Shown here piece by piece: positions 1 to 8,921 of a stretch of DNA of 64,000 nt. The notes under the pieces are model-generated. The model searched no databases and was not told the origin of the DNA. It worked only from the letters and a program-made list of their open reading frames with translations. Origin of the DNA: Gemmiger sp. An194 (GTDB lineage: Bacteria > Bacillota > Clostridia > Oscillospirales > Ruminococcaceae); contig NZ_NFKA01000001.1 in NCBI RefSeq assembly GCF_002160145.1, forward strand, positions 62,001-126,000, given 5' to 3'. The translations under genes and the position numbers were made by a program. Numbering within the stretch: position 1 is the first letter of the stretch; every line of letters starts with the position of its first letter.

Positions 1-585
1 CTTTTCGGCGTAGAGGATGGCCTCGGTGTAGGCCGCGGTCGCGCCCGCCACGGCGATCTGGTTGGCCGCCTTGGTGTGCTGGCCATAGCCCGCGGGGCCC
101 ATGAGCAGCACGCTCTTGCCCATGCATTCAAATAGGGGCAGGGTCTTCTCAAAGGCCTCCTCGTCACCGCCCACCATGATGGACAGGGTGGCCTCCCGGG
201 CGCCTTTGTCGCCGCCGGAGACCGGGGCGTCCATCACGGCGATGCCCTTTTCCTTGCCCAGAGCATACAGCTTCTGGGCAAGCGTGGGGCTGGAGGTGGT
301 CATGTCCACCACCACGGCCCCGGCGGGGGTGTTTTCCAGAATGCCCTCGGGACCGCAGAACACCTGCTCCACGTCCGCCGGGTAACCCACCATCACGAAG
401 ACGAATTCCGCATCAGCCACTGCTTCCCGGATGGTGGCGCAGGGCGCAAAGCCGAATTCCTTCGCCTGCTGGCATACTGCCTCGTAGCGGCGGCTGTAGG
501 CCTTTACGGTATGCCCGGCCTTTACCAGGTGGCCCGCCTGCTGGCGGCCCATCACGCCGGTGCCGATCCATGCGATCTTGCTCAT
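1..585 (-). CDS. NAD-binding oxidoreductase, 3-hydroxyisobutyrate dehydrogenase family (3' end outside window)
   Basis: Reads from an ATG at 585 leftwards through the window edge without a stop, so only the first 195 residues are seen. The N-terminus has the Rossmann dinucleotide motif IGTGVMGRQQAGHL (residues 7-20), and residues 118-131 carry DAPVSGGDKGAREA, the substrate-binding signature of the beta-hydroxyacid dehydrogenase family (3-hydroxyisobutyrate dehydrogenase, tartronate semialdehyde reductase, GarR/GlxR). The segment GPAGYGQHTKAANQ near residue 175 contains the catalytic lysine expected for the family. A GGGGAG Shine-Dalgarno site precedes the ATG. The family is clear; the substrate (tartronate semialdehyde, 3-hydroxyisobutyrate or other) cannot be told from this fragment. 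Confidence 0.88.
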   Translation of the reverse strand, partial: MSKIAWIGTGVMGRQQAGHLVKAGHTVKAYSRRYEAVCQQAKEFGFAPCATIREAVADAEFVFVMVGYPADVEQVFCGPEGILENTPAGAVVVDMTTSSPTLAQKLYALGKEKGIAVMDAPVSGGDKGAREATLSIMVGGDEEAFEKTLPLFECMGKSVLLMGPAGYGQHTKAANQIAVAGATAAYTEAILYAEK

Positions 586-651
586 AACAACACATCTCCC
601 CGTTTTTATAAAATGCCGCCCCGGTGTTTGGCCGGGGCGAAAAAGCAGCAC

Positions 652-2025
652 TCAGGCGGCTTCCTGGGTGACCACCCGAATCCATTTGCCGCTGCGCAGC
701 CGGATGAAACCGGCAATGCTCTTCACGATGTTGTCACACCGCAGGAAGAAGAATACCACCGGGGCGCTCCAGTGGAGCACAAAGCCGGTGAGCAGGCCCA
801 GCGGAATGGCCAGGCACCACTGCAGGCCGCTGTCCAGCATCAGGTTGGTGCGCACATCGCCGCCGCCCCGCAGCACGCCAACGATCATCACGCAGCCCAC
901 CGCCTGGAAGGGCTGCATCAGGGCCAGGATGGTCATCATGGCAAAGGCGGTGTCGTGGGCCAGCTGGCTCACATTATAAAGGCTTAGGATGTAGGGCCGG
1001 CCCACCAGCAGCAGGGTCATGCAGATAAAACTCAGGCCCAGACCCACCAGCACCGAGCTGTTGGCGGCCCGTTTGGCATCGTGGATGCGGCCCTCGCCGA
1101 TGGTCTTGCCCACCACCACGGCGCTGGCGGCAGACATGCCGAAGGTGAATACGCTCACCAGCTGGTTGAATACGTTCACGATGCTCATGGCGCTGGTGTA
1201 GCTGGCGCCCATGTGGCCGATGGTCAGGTTCACCACCGAGAGGCCCACGCCCCACAGCAGCTCGTTGCTCACCACCGGCACGCTGTTGCGCACATAGTCC
1301 CGGCCCAGGCCGCTCTTCAGCTGCAGCAGCCAGCGGGGAGTAAAGCGCACCCGTTTTTCAATGAAGCACATGTACACCAGAGTGGCGCACAGCTCGAACA
1401 GGCGGGCCATCACGGTGCCGAAGGCCGCGCCCCGTACGCCCCAGGCCGGTGCGCCCAGCTTGCCGAAGATAAAGCAGTAGTTGAAAAATACGTTGATGAA
1501 GAAGCTGCATCCGTACACTACCATGCTGATGCGCACCTGTTCCACCGCCCGCAGGCACATGATGTAGCAGTTGGAAAAGCTGAACAGCACGAAGCTGATG
1601 GATAAAAGCTTCAGGTATGTCGCGCCGGATTCGATCACCGCCGCATCGGTGGTATAGATGGCCAGCACCTTTTCGGGCAGGAAATGGCCCACCAGAGCGA
1701 ACAGACTGCTCACCACCAGCACCACCCGCAGCGTGAGCGCGAAGATCTGGCGGATGCGCAGCATGTCCCGCTTGCCCCAGTACTGGGCGATCAGCACCGC
1801 CGCGCCGCTGGCCAGGCCGAAGCCCATCACATCCAGAATGGTGAACAGCTGGCCGCCCAGATTGGCCGAGGCGATGGCCACATCGCCCAGCTGGCCCAGC
1901 ATGATGGTATCCATCATGTTCACGCCCAGGCTGATCACGTTCTGCAAAGCGATGGGAATGGTGATGGCCAGCATCCGCTTGTAAAACGACCAGTCGGTAT
2001 AAAAATGTTCTTTGAATCGCTGCAT
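652..2025 (-). CDS. MATE family multidrug/toxin exporter
   Basis: A 457-residue polytopic membrane protein with the usual twelve hydrophobic segments in two related halves. The first half holds the MATE hallmark around MLAITIPIALQNVISLG and MDTIMLGQLGD, typical of Na+- or H+-coupled efflux proteins of the DinF/NorM superfamily. The start is the ATG at 2025, behind AGAGGACGG; an upstream extension in frame has no support. It lies tail-to-tail 66 bases after the dehydrogenase-like gene and is divergent from an AraC regulator, the layout of a regulator-controlled exporter. An extended -10 (TGCTATACT) reads towards it at about 2090. Substrate unknown. It is one of three MATE genes in the window. 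Confidence 0.93.
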   Translation of the reverse strand: MQRFKEHFYTDWSFYKRMLAITIPIALQNVISLGVNMMDTIMLGQLGDVAIASANLGGQLFTILDVMGFGLASGAAVLIAQYWGKRDMLRIRQIFALTLRVVLVVSSLFALVGHFLPEKVLAIYTTDAAVIESGATYLKLLSISFVLFSFSNCYIMCLRAVEQVRISMVVYGCSFFINVFFNYCFIFGKLGAPAWGVRGAAFGTVMARLFELCATLVYMCFIEKRVRFTPRWLLQLKSGLGRDYVRNSVPVVSNELLWGVGLSVVNLTIGHMGASYTSAMSIVNVFNQLVSVFTFGMSAASAVVVGKTIGEGRIHDAKRAANSSVLVGLGLSFICMTLLLVGRPYILSLYNVSQLAHDTAFAMMTILALMQPFQAVGCVMIVGVLRGGGDVRTNLMLDSGLQWCLAIPLGLLTGFVLHWSAPVVFFFLRCDNIVKSIAGFIRLRSGKWIRVVTQEAA

Positions 2026-2153
2026 TGGTCCGTCCTCTTTCTGTTTGATTTTTGGGGGCGGGGCCCCTGTTATTTGCATCATCGGTTCCAGTATAGCATA
2101 TTCGAGCAAATGCTGCCAGAGAGCGGCATTTGGGGCAGAAAAAAAGAAAACAT

Positions 2154-2182
2154 TTGCACAATCGGTCGTTTTAGGATATACT
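2154..2182 (+). promoter_or_regulatory. Promoter of the AraC gene
   Basis: TTGCAC (2154-2159), a 17-base spacer, then TATACT (2177-2182), 80 bases before the AraC start codon in the gap it shares with the divergent MATE gene. Confidence 0.6.
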
Positions 2183-2261
2183 ACAAGCATGAGCAAGTGA
2201 ACCACGGACAAACAAGCAGGGGCAGACCGCCCCTCTTCCAAAGGAGAGGAGCTGCAAGCAG

Positions 2262-3164
2262 ATGGGCTATCAGGCACTGGAGCTGGACAAGGTGCTGCGC
2301 ATCGACCGCATCTATTCGGTACATTATTTTGAATATGGCCCGGACTACGCCTTCACGGGCGAGAGTCATGATTTCTGGGAATTTGTCTATGCGGACAAGG
2401 GCGAGGTCTACGTGACCGCGGGCGAGGAGGAGAAGCTGCTGAAAAAGGGGCAGATGATCTTCCACGAGCCCGGCGAGTATCACAACATCCGTGCCACCGG
2501 CAAGGATGCGCCCAACATTGTGATCGTCTCCTTTGATTGCGACAGCCCCGCCATGGACTTTTTCCGGGGCCGGGTGCTCATGGCAAGCGACAGCGACCGG
2601 GTGCTCATGGCCCGGATCGTGGAAATGGCCGGTGCGGCCTTCTCCACCCCGCTGGACGATCCCCTGGCCCAGCATCTGACCCGCCGGGAGGATGCGGCCT
2701 TCGGCGCCGAGCAGGTGATCGGCCTCTCGCTGGAGACCATGCTGCTGGATATGGTGCGCCGGGGCGACAGCCCGGTGGTGACCAAGCCCACCAGCCTGAT
2801 CCGGGAGCGCAGTCAGAATGAATTCCTGAGCCGGGTGCAGCAGTATCTGGAGAACAACATCCAGCGCCGCCTGACCTTGAGCGACATCTGCCGGGACAAT
2901 CTGGTGGGCCGCAGCTACCTGCAGAAGGTCTTCCGGGAGAAGACCGGCGGCGGCGCCATGGAATACTTCGGCAATCTGAAGATCCAGAAGGCCAAGGAGA
3001 TGATCCGGGAGGGCAGCCACAACTTCACCGAGATCGCGGCCCTGCTGGGCTACAATTCCATCCATTATTTTTCCCGCCATTTCAAAAAGGTCACCGGCAT
3101 GACTCCCTCGGAGTATGCCAGCAGCGTGAAGGTGCTGGCCCGGCGCGGCCGCGGCGAGGAATAA
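2262..3164 (+). CDS. AraC family transcriptional regulator with cupin sensor domain
   Basis: A 300-residue regulator. Residues 15-100 form a cupin-like ligand pocket (HDFWEFVYADKGEV, then FHEPGEYHNI), and residues 195-295 hold the two helix-turn-helix motifs of the AraC/XylS DNA-binding domain, with the end signature IHYFSRHFKKVTGMTPSEY. The start ATG sits behind AAAGGAGAGG. The gene is divergent from a MATE exporter with about 235 bases between the starts, and is followed after 19 bases by a small membrane protein, probably co-transcribed. In this family the cupin often binds a sugar or aromatic compound; the effector here is unknown. Control of the adjacent MATE gene is inferred from position only. 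Confidence 0.92.
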   Translation: MGYQALELDKVLRIDRIYSVHYFEYGPDYAFTGESHDFWEFVYADKGEVYVTAGEEEKLLKKGQMIFHEPGEYHNIRATGKDAPNIVIVSFDCDSPAMDFFRGRVLMASDSDRVLMARIVEMAGAAFSTPLDDPLAQHLTRREDAAFGAEQVIGLSLETMLLDMVRRGDSPVVTKPTSLIRERSQNEFLSRVQQYLENNIQRRLTLSDICRDNLVGRSYLQKVFREKTGGGAMEYFGNLKIQKAKEMIREGSHNFTEIAALLGYNSIHYFSRHFKKVTGMTPSEYASSVKVLARRGRGEE

Positions 3165-3183
3165 GCCGGAGGGCAGACAGGTG

Positions 3184-3708
3184 ATGAGTGTATTTTTCTT
3201 TCAGACGCTGCTGCCGGTGCTGCTGGGCGTGCTGGTGCTGGTGATGATGGGCCTTGCCATCTATTCCACCGTGCGCTCCCGCCGGCGGGACCGCCAGGCT
3301 GTGGAACGGCGCAGGGAAGAGCAGCGCCGTCAGCGGCTGAACCCGGGCCTGCCCGAGGAGCAGCGCCCCGGCCGCAAAAACGACACCGGTCTGTGGCAGC
3401 TGACGGTGGAGGGCCAGGCGCCCTGCCAGCCGGATGCAGCCGCCCTCACCCGCGCGGTGGAGGCCGTGGGCGTGAGCGCGGGTTATCTGGTGCTCACCCC
3501 GCCCGCACCTCTGGAGGGCTGCCGGTCCATGCACTGTACCACCGACCCGGACGGCGGTCTGGCGGTGCAGGCGGTACTGGAGCAGCCCGGCGGGCCGGAC
3601 ATCACCCGGGAACTGGGCGGTGTGAGCCGCCCCCAGGCTGCGGCGATGCTGGCAGGCTTCTGGGCCGGTCATCTGCCCGACGGGCTGGACAGCTGGCGCA
3701 GCTTTTAA
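3184..3708 (+). CDS. Small membrane-anchored protein of unknown function
   Basis: About 174 residues: a hydrophobic anchor at residues 5-28, then a very basic Arg/Gln-rich stretch (residues 30-60), then a soluble domain with no motif I recognise. GTG at 3181 and ATG at 3184 are both possible starts behind GGAGGG; I took the ATG. It follows the AraC regulator closely and ends before a strong terminator, so the two probably form one transcript. Function unknown. Confidence 0.7.
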   Translation: MSVFFFQTLLPVLLGVLVLVMMGLAIYSTVRSRRRDRQAVERRREEQRRQRLNPGLPEEQRPGRKNDTGLWQLTVEGQAPCQPDAAALTRAVEAVGVSAGYLVLTPPAPLEGCRSMHCTTDPDGGLAVQAVLEQPGGPDITRELGGVSRPQAAAMLAGFWAGHLPDGLDSWRSF

Positions 3709-3727
3709 GCGCAAAATAAGAAAAACA

Positions 3728-3757
3728 AAAGCGAGCGGATCTTTCCGCTCGCTTTTT
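3728..3757 (+). terminator. Rho-independent terminator after the AraC/membrane-protein unit
   Basis: Perfect 12-bp stem (3728-3739 with 3744-3755), TCTT loop, then T-run. Confidence 0.85.
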
Positions 3758-3773
3758 GTTTGGGCAGGCAACA

Positions 3774-3806
3774 AAAAAGCTCCCCGGTTTTTCACTGGGG
3801 AGCGGT
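3774..3806 (-). terminator. Terminator of nagB
   Basis: GCTCCCC/GGGGAGC stem (3779-3785 with 3797-3803); read on the minus strand it is followed by a run of six T. It converges on the terminator of the plus-strand unit. Confidence 0.8.
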
Positions 3807-3828
3807 TCTTTTGTGGAAAACGGAGCGC

Positions 3829-4566
3829 TTAGCCCTTGTAGCCAACGGCGTCGGCCAGCTCCTGATCGATCACGACAACCACGTTCTCGTGCATCTTCAG
3901 CATGCTGCTGGGGTTCTGGGTGGTGATCACATTGTCCATAACCAGGCCCTTGATGGCGTCGGTCTTGGCCAGGCCGGTGGCGATCAGCACAACGCACTTG
4001 GCAGCCATGATGTCACCCATGCCCATGGTGATGGCGGTGGTGGGAACGTCCTCCTTCTTCTCGAAGAAGCGGGCGTTGGCGTTGATGGTGCTCTCGGTCA
4101 GCTTCTCGATGTGAGCCACGCTGATCAGGTGGTCGCTGGCCTCGTTGAAGGCGATGTGGCCGTTGTTGCCGATGCCCAGCAGCTGCAGGTCGGCAACGCC
4201 GCCCTCGCGAACCTTGGCCTCCAGCTCAGCGGCGTTGGCTTCCGCGTCGCCCATGCCCTTGGCCACGTAGGTGTTGGCCTTGTCGATGTTGATGTGGTCG
4301 AACAGGTTGGTGTTCATGAAGTAGCGGTAGCTCTGGTCGTGGGTCTCGGGGATGCCGCAGTACTCATCCAGGTTCACGGTGCGTACCTGAGCAAAGTCCA
4401 CCTTGCCGGCCTTGTTGGCCTCGATCAGCTTCTTGTACATGGGTACGGGGGTGCCGCCGGTGGCCAGGCCCAGCTTGCAGTTGGGTTTCTCATTCACCAG
4501 TTTGCAGATCATGTCGGCCACATAGGCGCAGCTCTCGTCGTAGCTCTTGGTAACAACAACTTTCAT
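3829..4566 (-). CDS. nagB: Glucosamine-6-phosphate deaminase
   Basis: A 245-residue enzyme that converts glucosamine 6-phosphate to fructose 6-phosphate and ammonia, feeding amino sugars into glycolysis in the cytoplasm. The phosphate-binding LGLATGGTP (residues 32-40), the catalytic NLDEYCG segment near 69-75 and LLGIGNNGHIAFNEA near 132-146 are all present; the Asn-Gly-His version of the last motif is common in Firmicute NagB. Length is normal for the family. GGAG precedes the ATG. No nagA lies beside it; it is a single-gene unit between its own terminator and an AT-rich promoter region. Codons are richer in GCC/AAC but include GTT, suggesting good expression. Confidence 0.96.
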   Translation of the reverse strand: MKVVVTKSYDESCAYVADMICKLVNEKPNCKLGLATGGTPVPMYKKLIEANKAGKVDFAQVRTVNLDEYCGIPETHDQSYRYFMNTNLFDHINIDKANTYVAKGMGDAEANAAELEAKVREGGVADLQLLGIGNNGHIAFNEASDHLISVAHIEKLTESTINANARFFEKKEDVPTTAITMGMGDIMAAKCVVLIATGLAKTDAIKGLVMDNVITTQNPSSMLKMHENVVVVIDQELADAVGYKG

Positions 4567-4785
4567 TGTGATACACTCCGTTCTTTACTATTTTTCGGTG
4601 AAACTCGCAAAGCGGGGGCGCGCCCTGCCTGCAAATCGCGGTCTTATCTTTATCATACAGCCTTCCGGGGAAAAATTATAGCCCAAAATATGCAGAAATT
4701 TTGCACAAAAAACAAAATCTTTTCCGAAATTGGGGCGGGATTTGTTGAAAAATAGGCCTTTCTCTTACTATATTAAGGAGAAGCC

Positions 4786-5574
4786 TTACACATACAGCTC
4801 CCGTTCCTGGGGCAGCTCCGGCAGCTCCGGCACCCCGGCGGCGGCCGCCCGCCAGGCGGTGGGGCTTTGGCCGGTGGCCTTTTTGAACACCCGGCACAGG
4901 TAGTTGGCCCCGGAAAAGCCGCACAGACTGGCCACCACCTCCAGCGGGTATTCCCGGTGGCACAACAGCTGCTTGGCGGCCTCAATGCGCACCCCGGTCA
5001 GGTACTGGCCCGGGGGCACACCCACCGCCGCCTTAAACACCCGCACCAGATGGCTTTTGCTCACGCCCAGGCTCTCGCTCAGCTCCTCCACGCCGTAAAG
5101 CCCGGCGTAGTGCTCCCGCATGGCGGCAATGGCCATGGTCACCAGCGGCGGGTAGCTGGGGGCGGCGGCGTCCGCCCGGGCACTTTCGCACAGCAGCTGG
5201 TAGCCCAGGGCCGAGGCCCGGCGGGAGGAGGGGGAGGCCACCAGCTGGGCCACCAGCTCAGCCGCGCCGGGGCAGGAGGCGCCCGCCGCGAACATGGGGC
5301 CGGCAAGGCCCTCGGCAAAGGCCGCGGCCGCCTGACCGCCCAGCAGCACCGCTGCCAGATGGCAGGGCTCGGCGGGCACCAGCCGCAGCGGCGGCGCGCC
5401 CAGCAAAAGGCTGCCCGCCCCCGCCAGCTGGGGAGCCTCTTCATCCGCCAGGGCACATTGCCCACTGGAAAGCACCCCGATCCAAAGCCCTTCTCCCTCC
5501 AGAGGAATGGGGGTGGAGAACTGCAGGTCCTTCGTTTCCTTCAGGGTGCAGAAGACAAGGGGGTCGAAAATCAA
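4786..5574 (-). CDS. AraC family transcriptional regulator
   Basis: A 262-residue protein whose last 100 residues form an AraC DNA-binding domain: first helix-turn-helix around GVEELSESLGVSKSHLVRVFKAA, second around PLEVVASLCGFSGANYLCRVFKKATG. The N-terminal part is a small beta-rich sensor domain rich in Ala and Leu. The start is a TTG at 5574 behind GAGGTG; the only nearby ATG runs into a stop after one codon. It is divergent from the msmK-type ATPase gene, so it may respond to sugars, but that is inference from position. The stop codon lies in an imperfect stem followed by T residues on the minus strand (about 4750-4793), probably its terminator. Confidence 0.88.
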   Translation of the reverse strand: MIFDPLVFCTLKETKDLQFSTPIPLEGEGLWIGVLSSGQCALADEEAPQLAGAGSLLLGAPPLRLVPAEPCHLAAVLLGGQAAAAFAEGLAGPMFAAGASCPGAAELVAQLVASPSSRRASALGYQLLCESARADAAAPSYPPLVTMAIAAMREHYAGLYGVEELSESLGVSKSHLVRVFKAAVGVPPGQYLTGVRIEAAKQLLCHREYPLEVVASLCGFSGANYLCRVFKKATGQSPTAWRAAAAGVPELPELPQERELYV

Positions 5575-5716
5575 TTTTACATCACCTCATATCAATAAAG
5601 TGCTATTTAAATCCGGAAAAAGTCTGGTATCATTATATTAGCAACGAGATACGCGGTCAAGCGTATCAACAAAAGACAATTAAAACCATCAACAATAAAA
5701 AGGAGTGTCGATTCCC

Positions 5717-6829
5717 ATGGCAAGCATTAGCCTGCGTCATATCTACAAGATCTACTCCGGCGACGTTACCGCCGTTAAGGACTTCAACCTGGAGATCGCC
5801 GACAAGGAGTTCATCATTCTGGTTGGCCCCTCCGGCTGTGGTAAGTCCACCACCCTGCGCATGATCGCTGGTCTGGAAGAGATCAGCAAGGGCGAGCTGT
5901 ACATCGGCGACCGCCTGGTGAACGATGTGGCCCCCAAGGACCGCGACATCGCCATGGTGTTCCAGAACTACGCTCTGTACCCCCACATGACCGTTTACAA
6001 GAACATGGCTTTCGGCCTGGAGCTGCGTAAGGTAGACAAGGCTGAGATCGACAAGCGTGTTCGTGAGGCTGCCCGCGTACTGGACATCGAGCACCTGCTG
6101 GACCGCAAGCCCAAGGCTCTGTCCGGTGGTCAGCGTCAGCGTGTTGCCCTGGGCCGCGCCATGGTTCGTAACCCGGCCGTATTCCTGCTGGACGAGCCCC
6201 TGTCCAACCTGGACGCCAAGCTGCGTACCAGCATGCGCACCGAGATCATCAAGCTGCACCAGAAGCTGGCTACCACCTTCATCTACGTTACCCACGACCA
6301 GACCGAGGCTATGACCATGGGCGACCGCATCGTGGTTATGAAGGACGGTATCGTTCAGCAGGTCGACACCCCGCAGAACCTGTACGACTTCCCCATCAAC
6401 ATGTTCGTTGCCGGCTTCATCGGCAGCCCCCAGATGAACTTCCTGGATGCTACCCTGAACAAGGACGGCAACGGCTACTTCCTGGATCTGGCCGGCGACC
6501 GCATCGACCTGCCCAAGGAGAAGACCACCGACGGCAAGCTGGATGCCTATGTTGGCAAGAAGGTCAAGGCTGGCGTTCGTCCCGAGGACATCAAGGACGA
6601 TCCCGAGTTCGTGAACAAGCAGGGCGAGTGCAAGCTGGAGGCCACTGTTGAGGTTTCCGAGCTGATGGGCTCCGAGATCTACCTGTACCTGCTGTACAAG
6701 GGCAACAAGCTGACCGCTCGTGTAGCTCCCACCTCCAAGGCCAAGAACGGCAGCAACGTTACCGTTGCCTTCGATCCTCACAAGATCCATCTGTTCGATC
6801 CCGAGACCGAACTGACCATCCTCAACTGA
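5717..6829 (+). CDS. Sugar ABC transporter ATP-binding protein, MsmK/UgpC/MalK type
   Basis: A 370-residue ATPase that powers carbohydrate ABC importers on the inner face of the membrane. Walker A GPSGCGKST (37-45), Q-loop in VFQNYALYPHMTV, signature LSGGQ (135-139), Walker B VFLLDE (155-160) and switch H193 are all intact; residues 240-370 are the regulatory TOBE/OB domain typical of MalK and MsmK. The ATG at 5717 is chosen because AAAAAGGAGTG overlaps the in-frame GTG twelve bases upstream. No permease or binding protein is nearby, as is usual for the shared 'multitask' ATPases of Firmicutes. GCT/GTT/CGT codons are much more frequent than in its neighbours, a sign of high expression. Confidence 0.93.
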   Translation: MASISLRHIYKIYSGDVTAVKDFNLEIADKEFIILVGPSGCGKSTTLRMIAGLEEISKGELYIGDRLVNDVAPKDRDIAMVFQNYALYPHMTVYKNMAFGLELRKVDKAEIDKRVREAARVLDIEHLLDRKPKALSGGQRQRVALGRAMVRNPAVFLLDEPLSNLDAKLRTSMRTEIIKLHQKLATTFIYVTHDQTEAMTMGDRIVVMKDGIVQQVDTPQNLYDFPINMFVAGFIGSPQMNFLDATLNKDGNGYFLDLAGDRIDLPKEKTTDGKLDAYVGKKVKAGVRPEDIKDDPEFVNKQGECKLEATVEVSELMGSEIYLYLLYKGNKLTARVAPTSKAKNGSNVTVAFDPHKIHLFDPETELTILN

Positions 6830-6860
6830 TCCTTCCCCTTGGAATCATGTTATACGCAGA

Positions 6861-6890
6861 AGCGCCGCTGGAAAACCAGCGGCGCTTTTG
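6861..6890 (+). terminator. Terminator of the sugar ABC ATPase gene
   Basis: Perfect 11-bp GC-rich stem (6861-6871 with 6876-6886), AAAA loop, then TTTT. Confidence 0.85.
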
Positions 6891-7001
6891 CGTTTTCCGT
6901 GCGTTCCTCACCGTTTTCGGTCTGCAAAGGTGTTATAATAAAGATAAACAACTGTTCCCGCGCAGACGGACTGCGGGAAAGAATAAAAGGAGGTACGGAT
7001 T

Positions 7002-7748
7002 ATGTTATTGGAAAACAAGATCGCTATTGTCACCGGCGGCACCCGGGGCATCGGCCTGGCCACCGTGGAGGCTTTTCTGCGGGAGGGCGCTACCGTGATT
7101 CTCACCGGCTCCCGGCAGGAGACCGCGGACAAGGCGGTGGCTGCTTTGAAGGAGAAGGACCCCAACGCCAGGGTGGCGGGCATCGCCCCCAATCTGGCGG
7201 ACCTGGCCAGCGTGGAAGAGGCCTTCCAGAAGGTGGCGCAGGAGTACGGCCGCATTGATATCCTGGTGAACAACGCAGGTATGTCCGATTCCACGCCCTT
7301 TGACAAATACGACGAGGCCACCTTTGAAAAGGTGATGGACCTGAACGTGAAGGGCGTGTTCACCTGCGCCCGGGCTGTGACTCCTATCATGCAGGCCCAG
7401 GGCAGCGGTGTGATCCTGAACACCAGCTCCATGGTCTCCCGCTACGGCCAGCCCAGCGGCATTGCCTATCCCACCAGCAAATTTGCGGTAAACGGTTTTA
7501 CCCTGTCGCTGGCCCGGGAGCTGGGCAAATACGGCATCCGGGTGAACGCAGTGGCCCCCGGCATCACCGATACTGACATGATGCGCGCGGTGCCGGAACA
7601 CATCATCAAGGCCCTGTGCACCCAGATTCCGCTGGGCCGCATCGGCAAGCCGGAAGAGGTGGCCAATGCTTTCGTGTTCCTGGCCAGCGAGATGGCCAGC
7701 TACATCACCGGCGTGGTGCTCAGTGTGGACGGTCTGGCCCGCACCTGA
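7002..7748 (+). CDS. SDR family NAD(P)-dependent oxidoreductase (FabG-like)
   Basis: A 248-residue classical short-chain dehydrogenase. It has the cofactor motif TGGTRGIG (residues 9-16), the NNAG motif near residue 90, the catalytic Ser (NTSSM, near 142) and the YPTSK Tyr/Lys pair near 155-159, and ends in SVDGLART, like 3-oxoacyl-ACP reductases and sugar/polyol dehydrogenases. AGGAGG sits nine bases before the ATG. It stands alone between two terminators, away from fatty acid synthesis genes, so a role outside lipid synthesis is at least as likely as FabG. Confidence 0.92.
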   Translation: MLLENKIAIVTGGTRGIGLATVEAFLREGATVILTGSRQETADKAVAALKEKDPNARVAGIAPNLADLASVEEAFQKVAQEYGRIDILVNNAGMSDSTPFDKYDEATFEKVMDLNVKGVFTCARAVTPIMQAQGSGVILNTSSMVSRYGQPSGIAYPTSKFAVNGFTLSLARELGKYGIRVNAVAPGITDTDMMRAVPEHIIKALCTQIPLGRIGKPEEVANAFVFLASEMASYITGVVLSVDGLART

Positions 7749-7768
7749 CCCGGTTTTACAGCACAGAA

Positions 7769-7808
7769 AAAACGGAGGGAAGCCGCCGGGGCTTCCCTCC
7801 GTTTTGCA
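7769..7808 (+). terminator. Terminator of the SDR gene
   Basis: Stem of about 15 bp (7769-7783 with 7791-7805), seven-base loop, ending in TTTT. Confidence 0.85.
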
Positions 7809-7814
7809 TTTCAT

Positions 7815-7823
7815 GGTATAATT
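7815..7823 (+). promoter_or_regulatory. Extended -10 promoter of the YcxB-like gene
   Basis: TGG directly before a perfect TATAAT (7817-7822). No good -35 is visible, as usual for extended -10 promoters. Confidence 0.5.
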
Positions 7824-7856
7824 GTGGGAAATAAAGCGGAAAGCGAGGATATCGCC

Positions 7857-8912
7857 ATGGATCAGATCGAATACACCAACAGCCTCTCGCTGCGCCGTCA
7901 GGCCTGGAAGCTGCTGCTGCGGCGCACCCTGCTCAGCCCGCTGGGGATTGCGGCCGTTCTGGGGCCGCTGTTTCTGGCGGTGCTGGGTATCCATGAACTG
8001 TGGCTGACCTACTGGGGCTTTTACTACATGGGCATGGATTTTTCCTGGTATGGCTGGCAGACGCTGGCCTATATGCTGCTGTTTCTGGGCACCGCGGGCT
8101 GGATGGTCTGGCGTATCGTGGCGGGCAACCGCAGGGCATACCGGCGGTTTCTGGACCAGCCGGAGGAACCTCGCCGTCTGGTATTCAGCCAGCATATCCT
8201 TCGCATCTATCGGCTCGACGGCCTGCAGCTGCTGGCCGTTCACTGGAATCCGAGCATCCGGGTGGTACAGAGCCGCGATCTGGTAATGCTGTGCGCCGGG
8301 CGCAGCTGTCTGGCGGCCATTTCCGCCCGGGAGCTGGAGGCTCAGGGCGGTCTGGCGCAGCTGCAGCACACCGTGAACGAGCGGGTGCGTCAGGCCCAGC
8401 CGCTGGACGAGACCCTCTGGCGGTCGCTCATCACACCCCGGCCGAATCTGGTCTGGGGCGCCAGCTATTCCATTGCCGATGCCTGGAACCGCCGGTTGCG
8501 TCTGCGTCTGGCGCTGGGCGGCGCAGCGGCACTGTTCATCATCCTTCTGCTGATGCCCGGCGGGCTTTTGGTCAAGGGAATTGCCGCGGCGGCGGTGGTG
8601 GGTCTGGTGGCCGCTCAGACCAATCCCCGGCGGCGGGAAAAAGCCACCATCCAGCAGGGCGGACCCTCCGGCCTGACCCGCATGCCCGCCCGATTTGAAC
8701 TGTATGAGGACGGCATTCAGCTTGCCCGGGGCGAGGAGGGCAGCTTCTGGAGCTGGGAGCGAATCGACGAAGTGAGAGAGCAGCGGGGCACGCTGGTGCT
8801 GAAAAAGGACGGCGGAGTCATCACGCTGCTGCCACCCCAGGCCTTTGCCGATGAGGCGGAGCGCCGCCGGGTGCGGGACTTCATCCGGGCCCGGCTTGCC
8901 CGACCGGAATAA
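7857..8912 (+). CDS. YcxB-like membrane protein of unknown function
   Basis: About 351 residues. Two hydrophobic pairs (roughly 25-50, 65-95) and a third hydrophobic stretch (about 215-260) suggest membrane insertion. The C-terminal 70 residues, with FELYEDGIQLARG and FWSWERIDEV followed by LLPPQAF, resemble the YcxB-like domain seen at the C-terminus of small Firmicute membrane proteins. An in-frame GTG lies 33 bases upstream, but GAGG is correctly spaced only for the ATG at 7857. It ends nine bases before the convergent MATE gene with no terminator between them. Function unknown. Confidence 0.75.
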   Translation: MDQIEYTNSLSLRRQAWKLLLRRTLLSPLGIAAVLGPLFLAVLGIHELWLTYWGFYYMGMDFSWYGWQTLAYMLLFLGTAGWMVWRIVAGNRRAYRRFLDQPEEPRRLVFSQHILRIYRLDGLQLLAVHWNPSIRVVQSRDLVMLCAGRSCLAAISARELEAQGGLAQLQHTVNERVRQAQPLDETLWRSLITPRPNLVWGASYSIADAWNRRLRLRLALGGAAALFIILLLMPGGLLVKGIAAAAVVGLVAAQTNPRRREKATIQQGGPSGLTRMPARFELYEDGIQLARGEEGSFWSWERIDEVREQRGTLVLKKDGGVITLLPPQAFADEAERRRVRDFIRARLARPE

Positions 8913-8921
8913 GAGAAGCGG

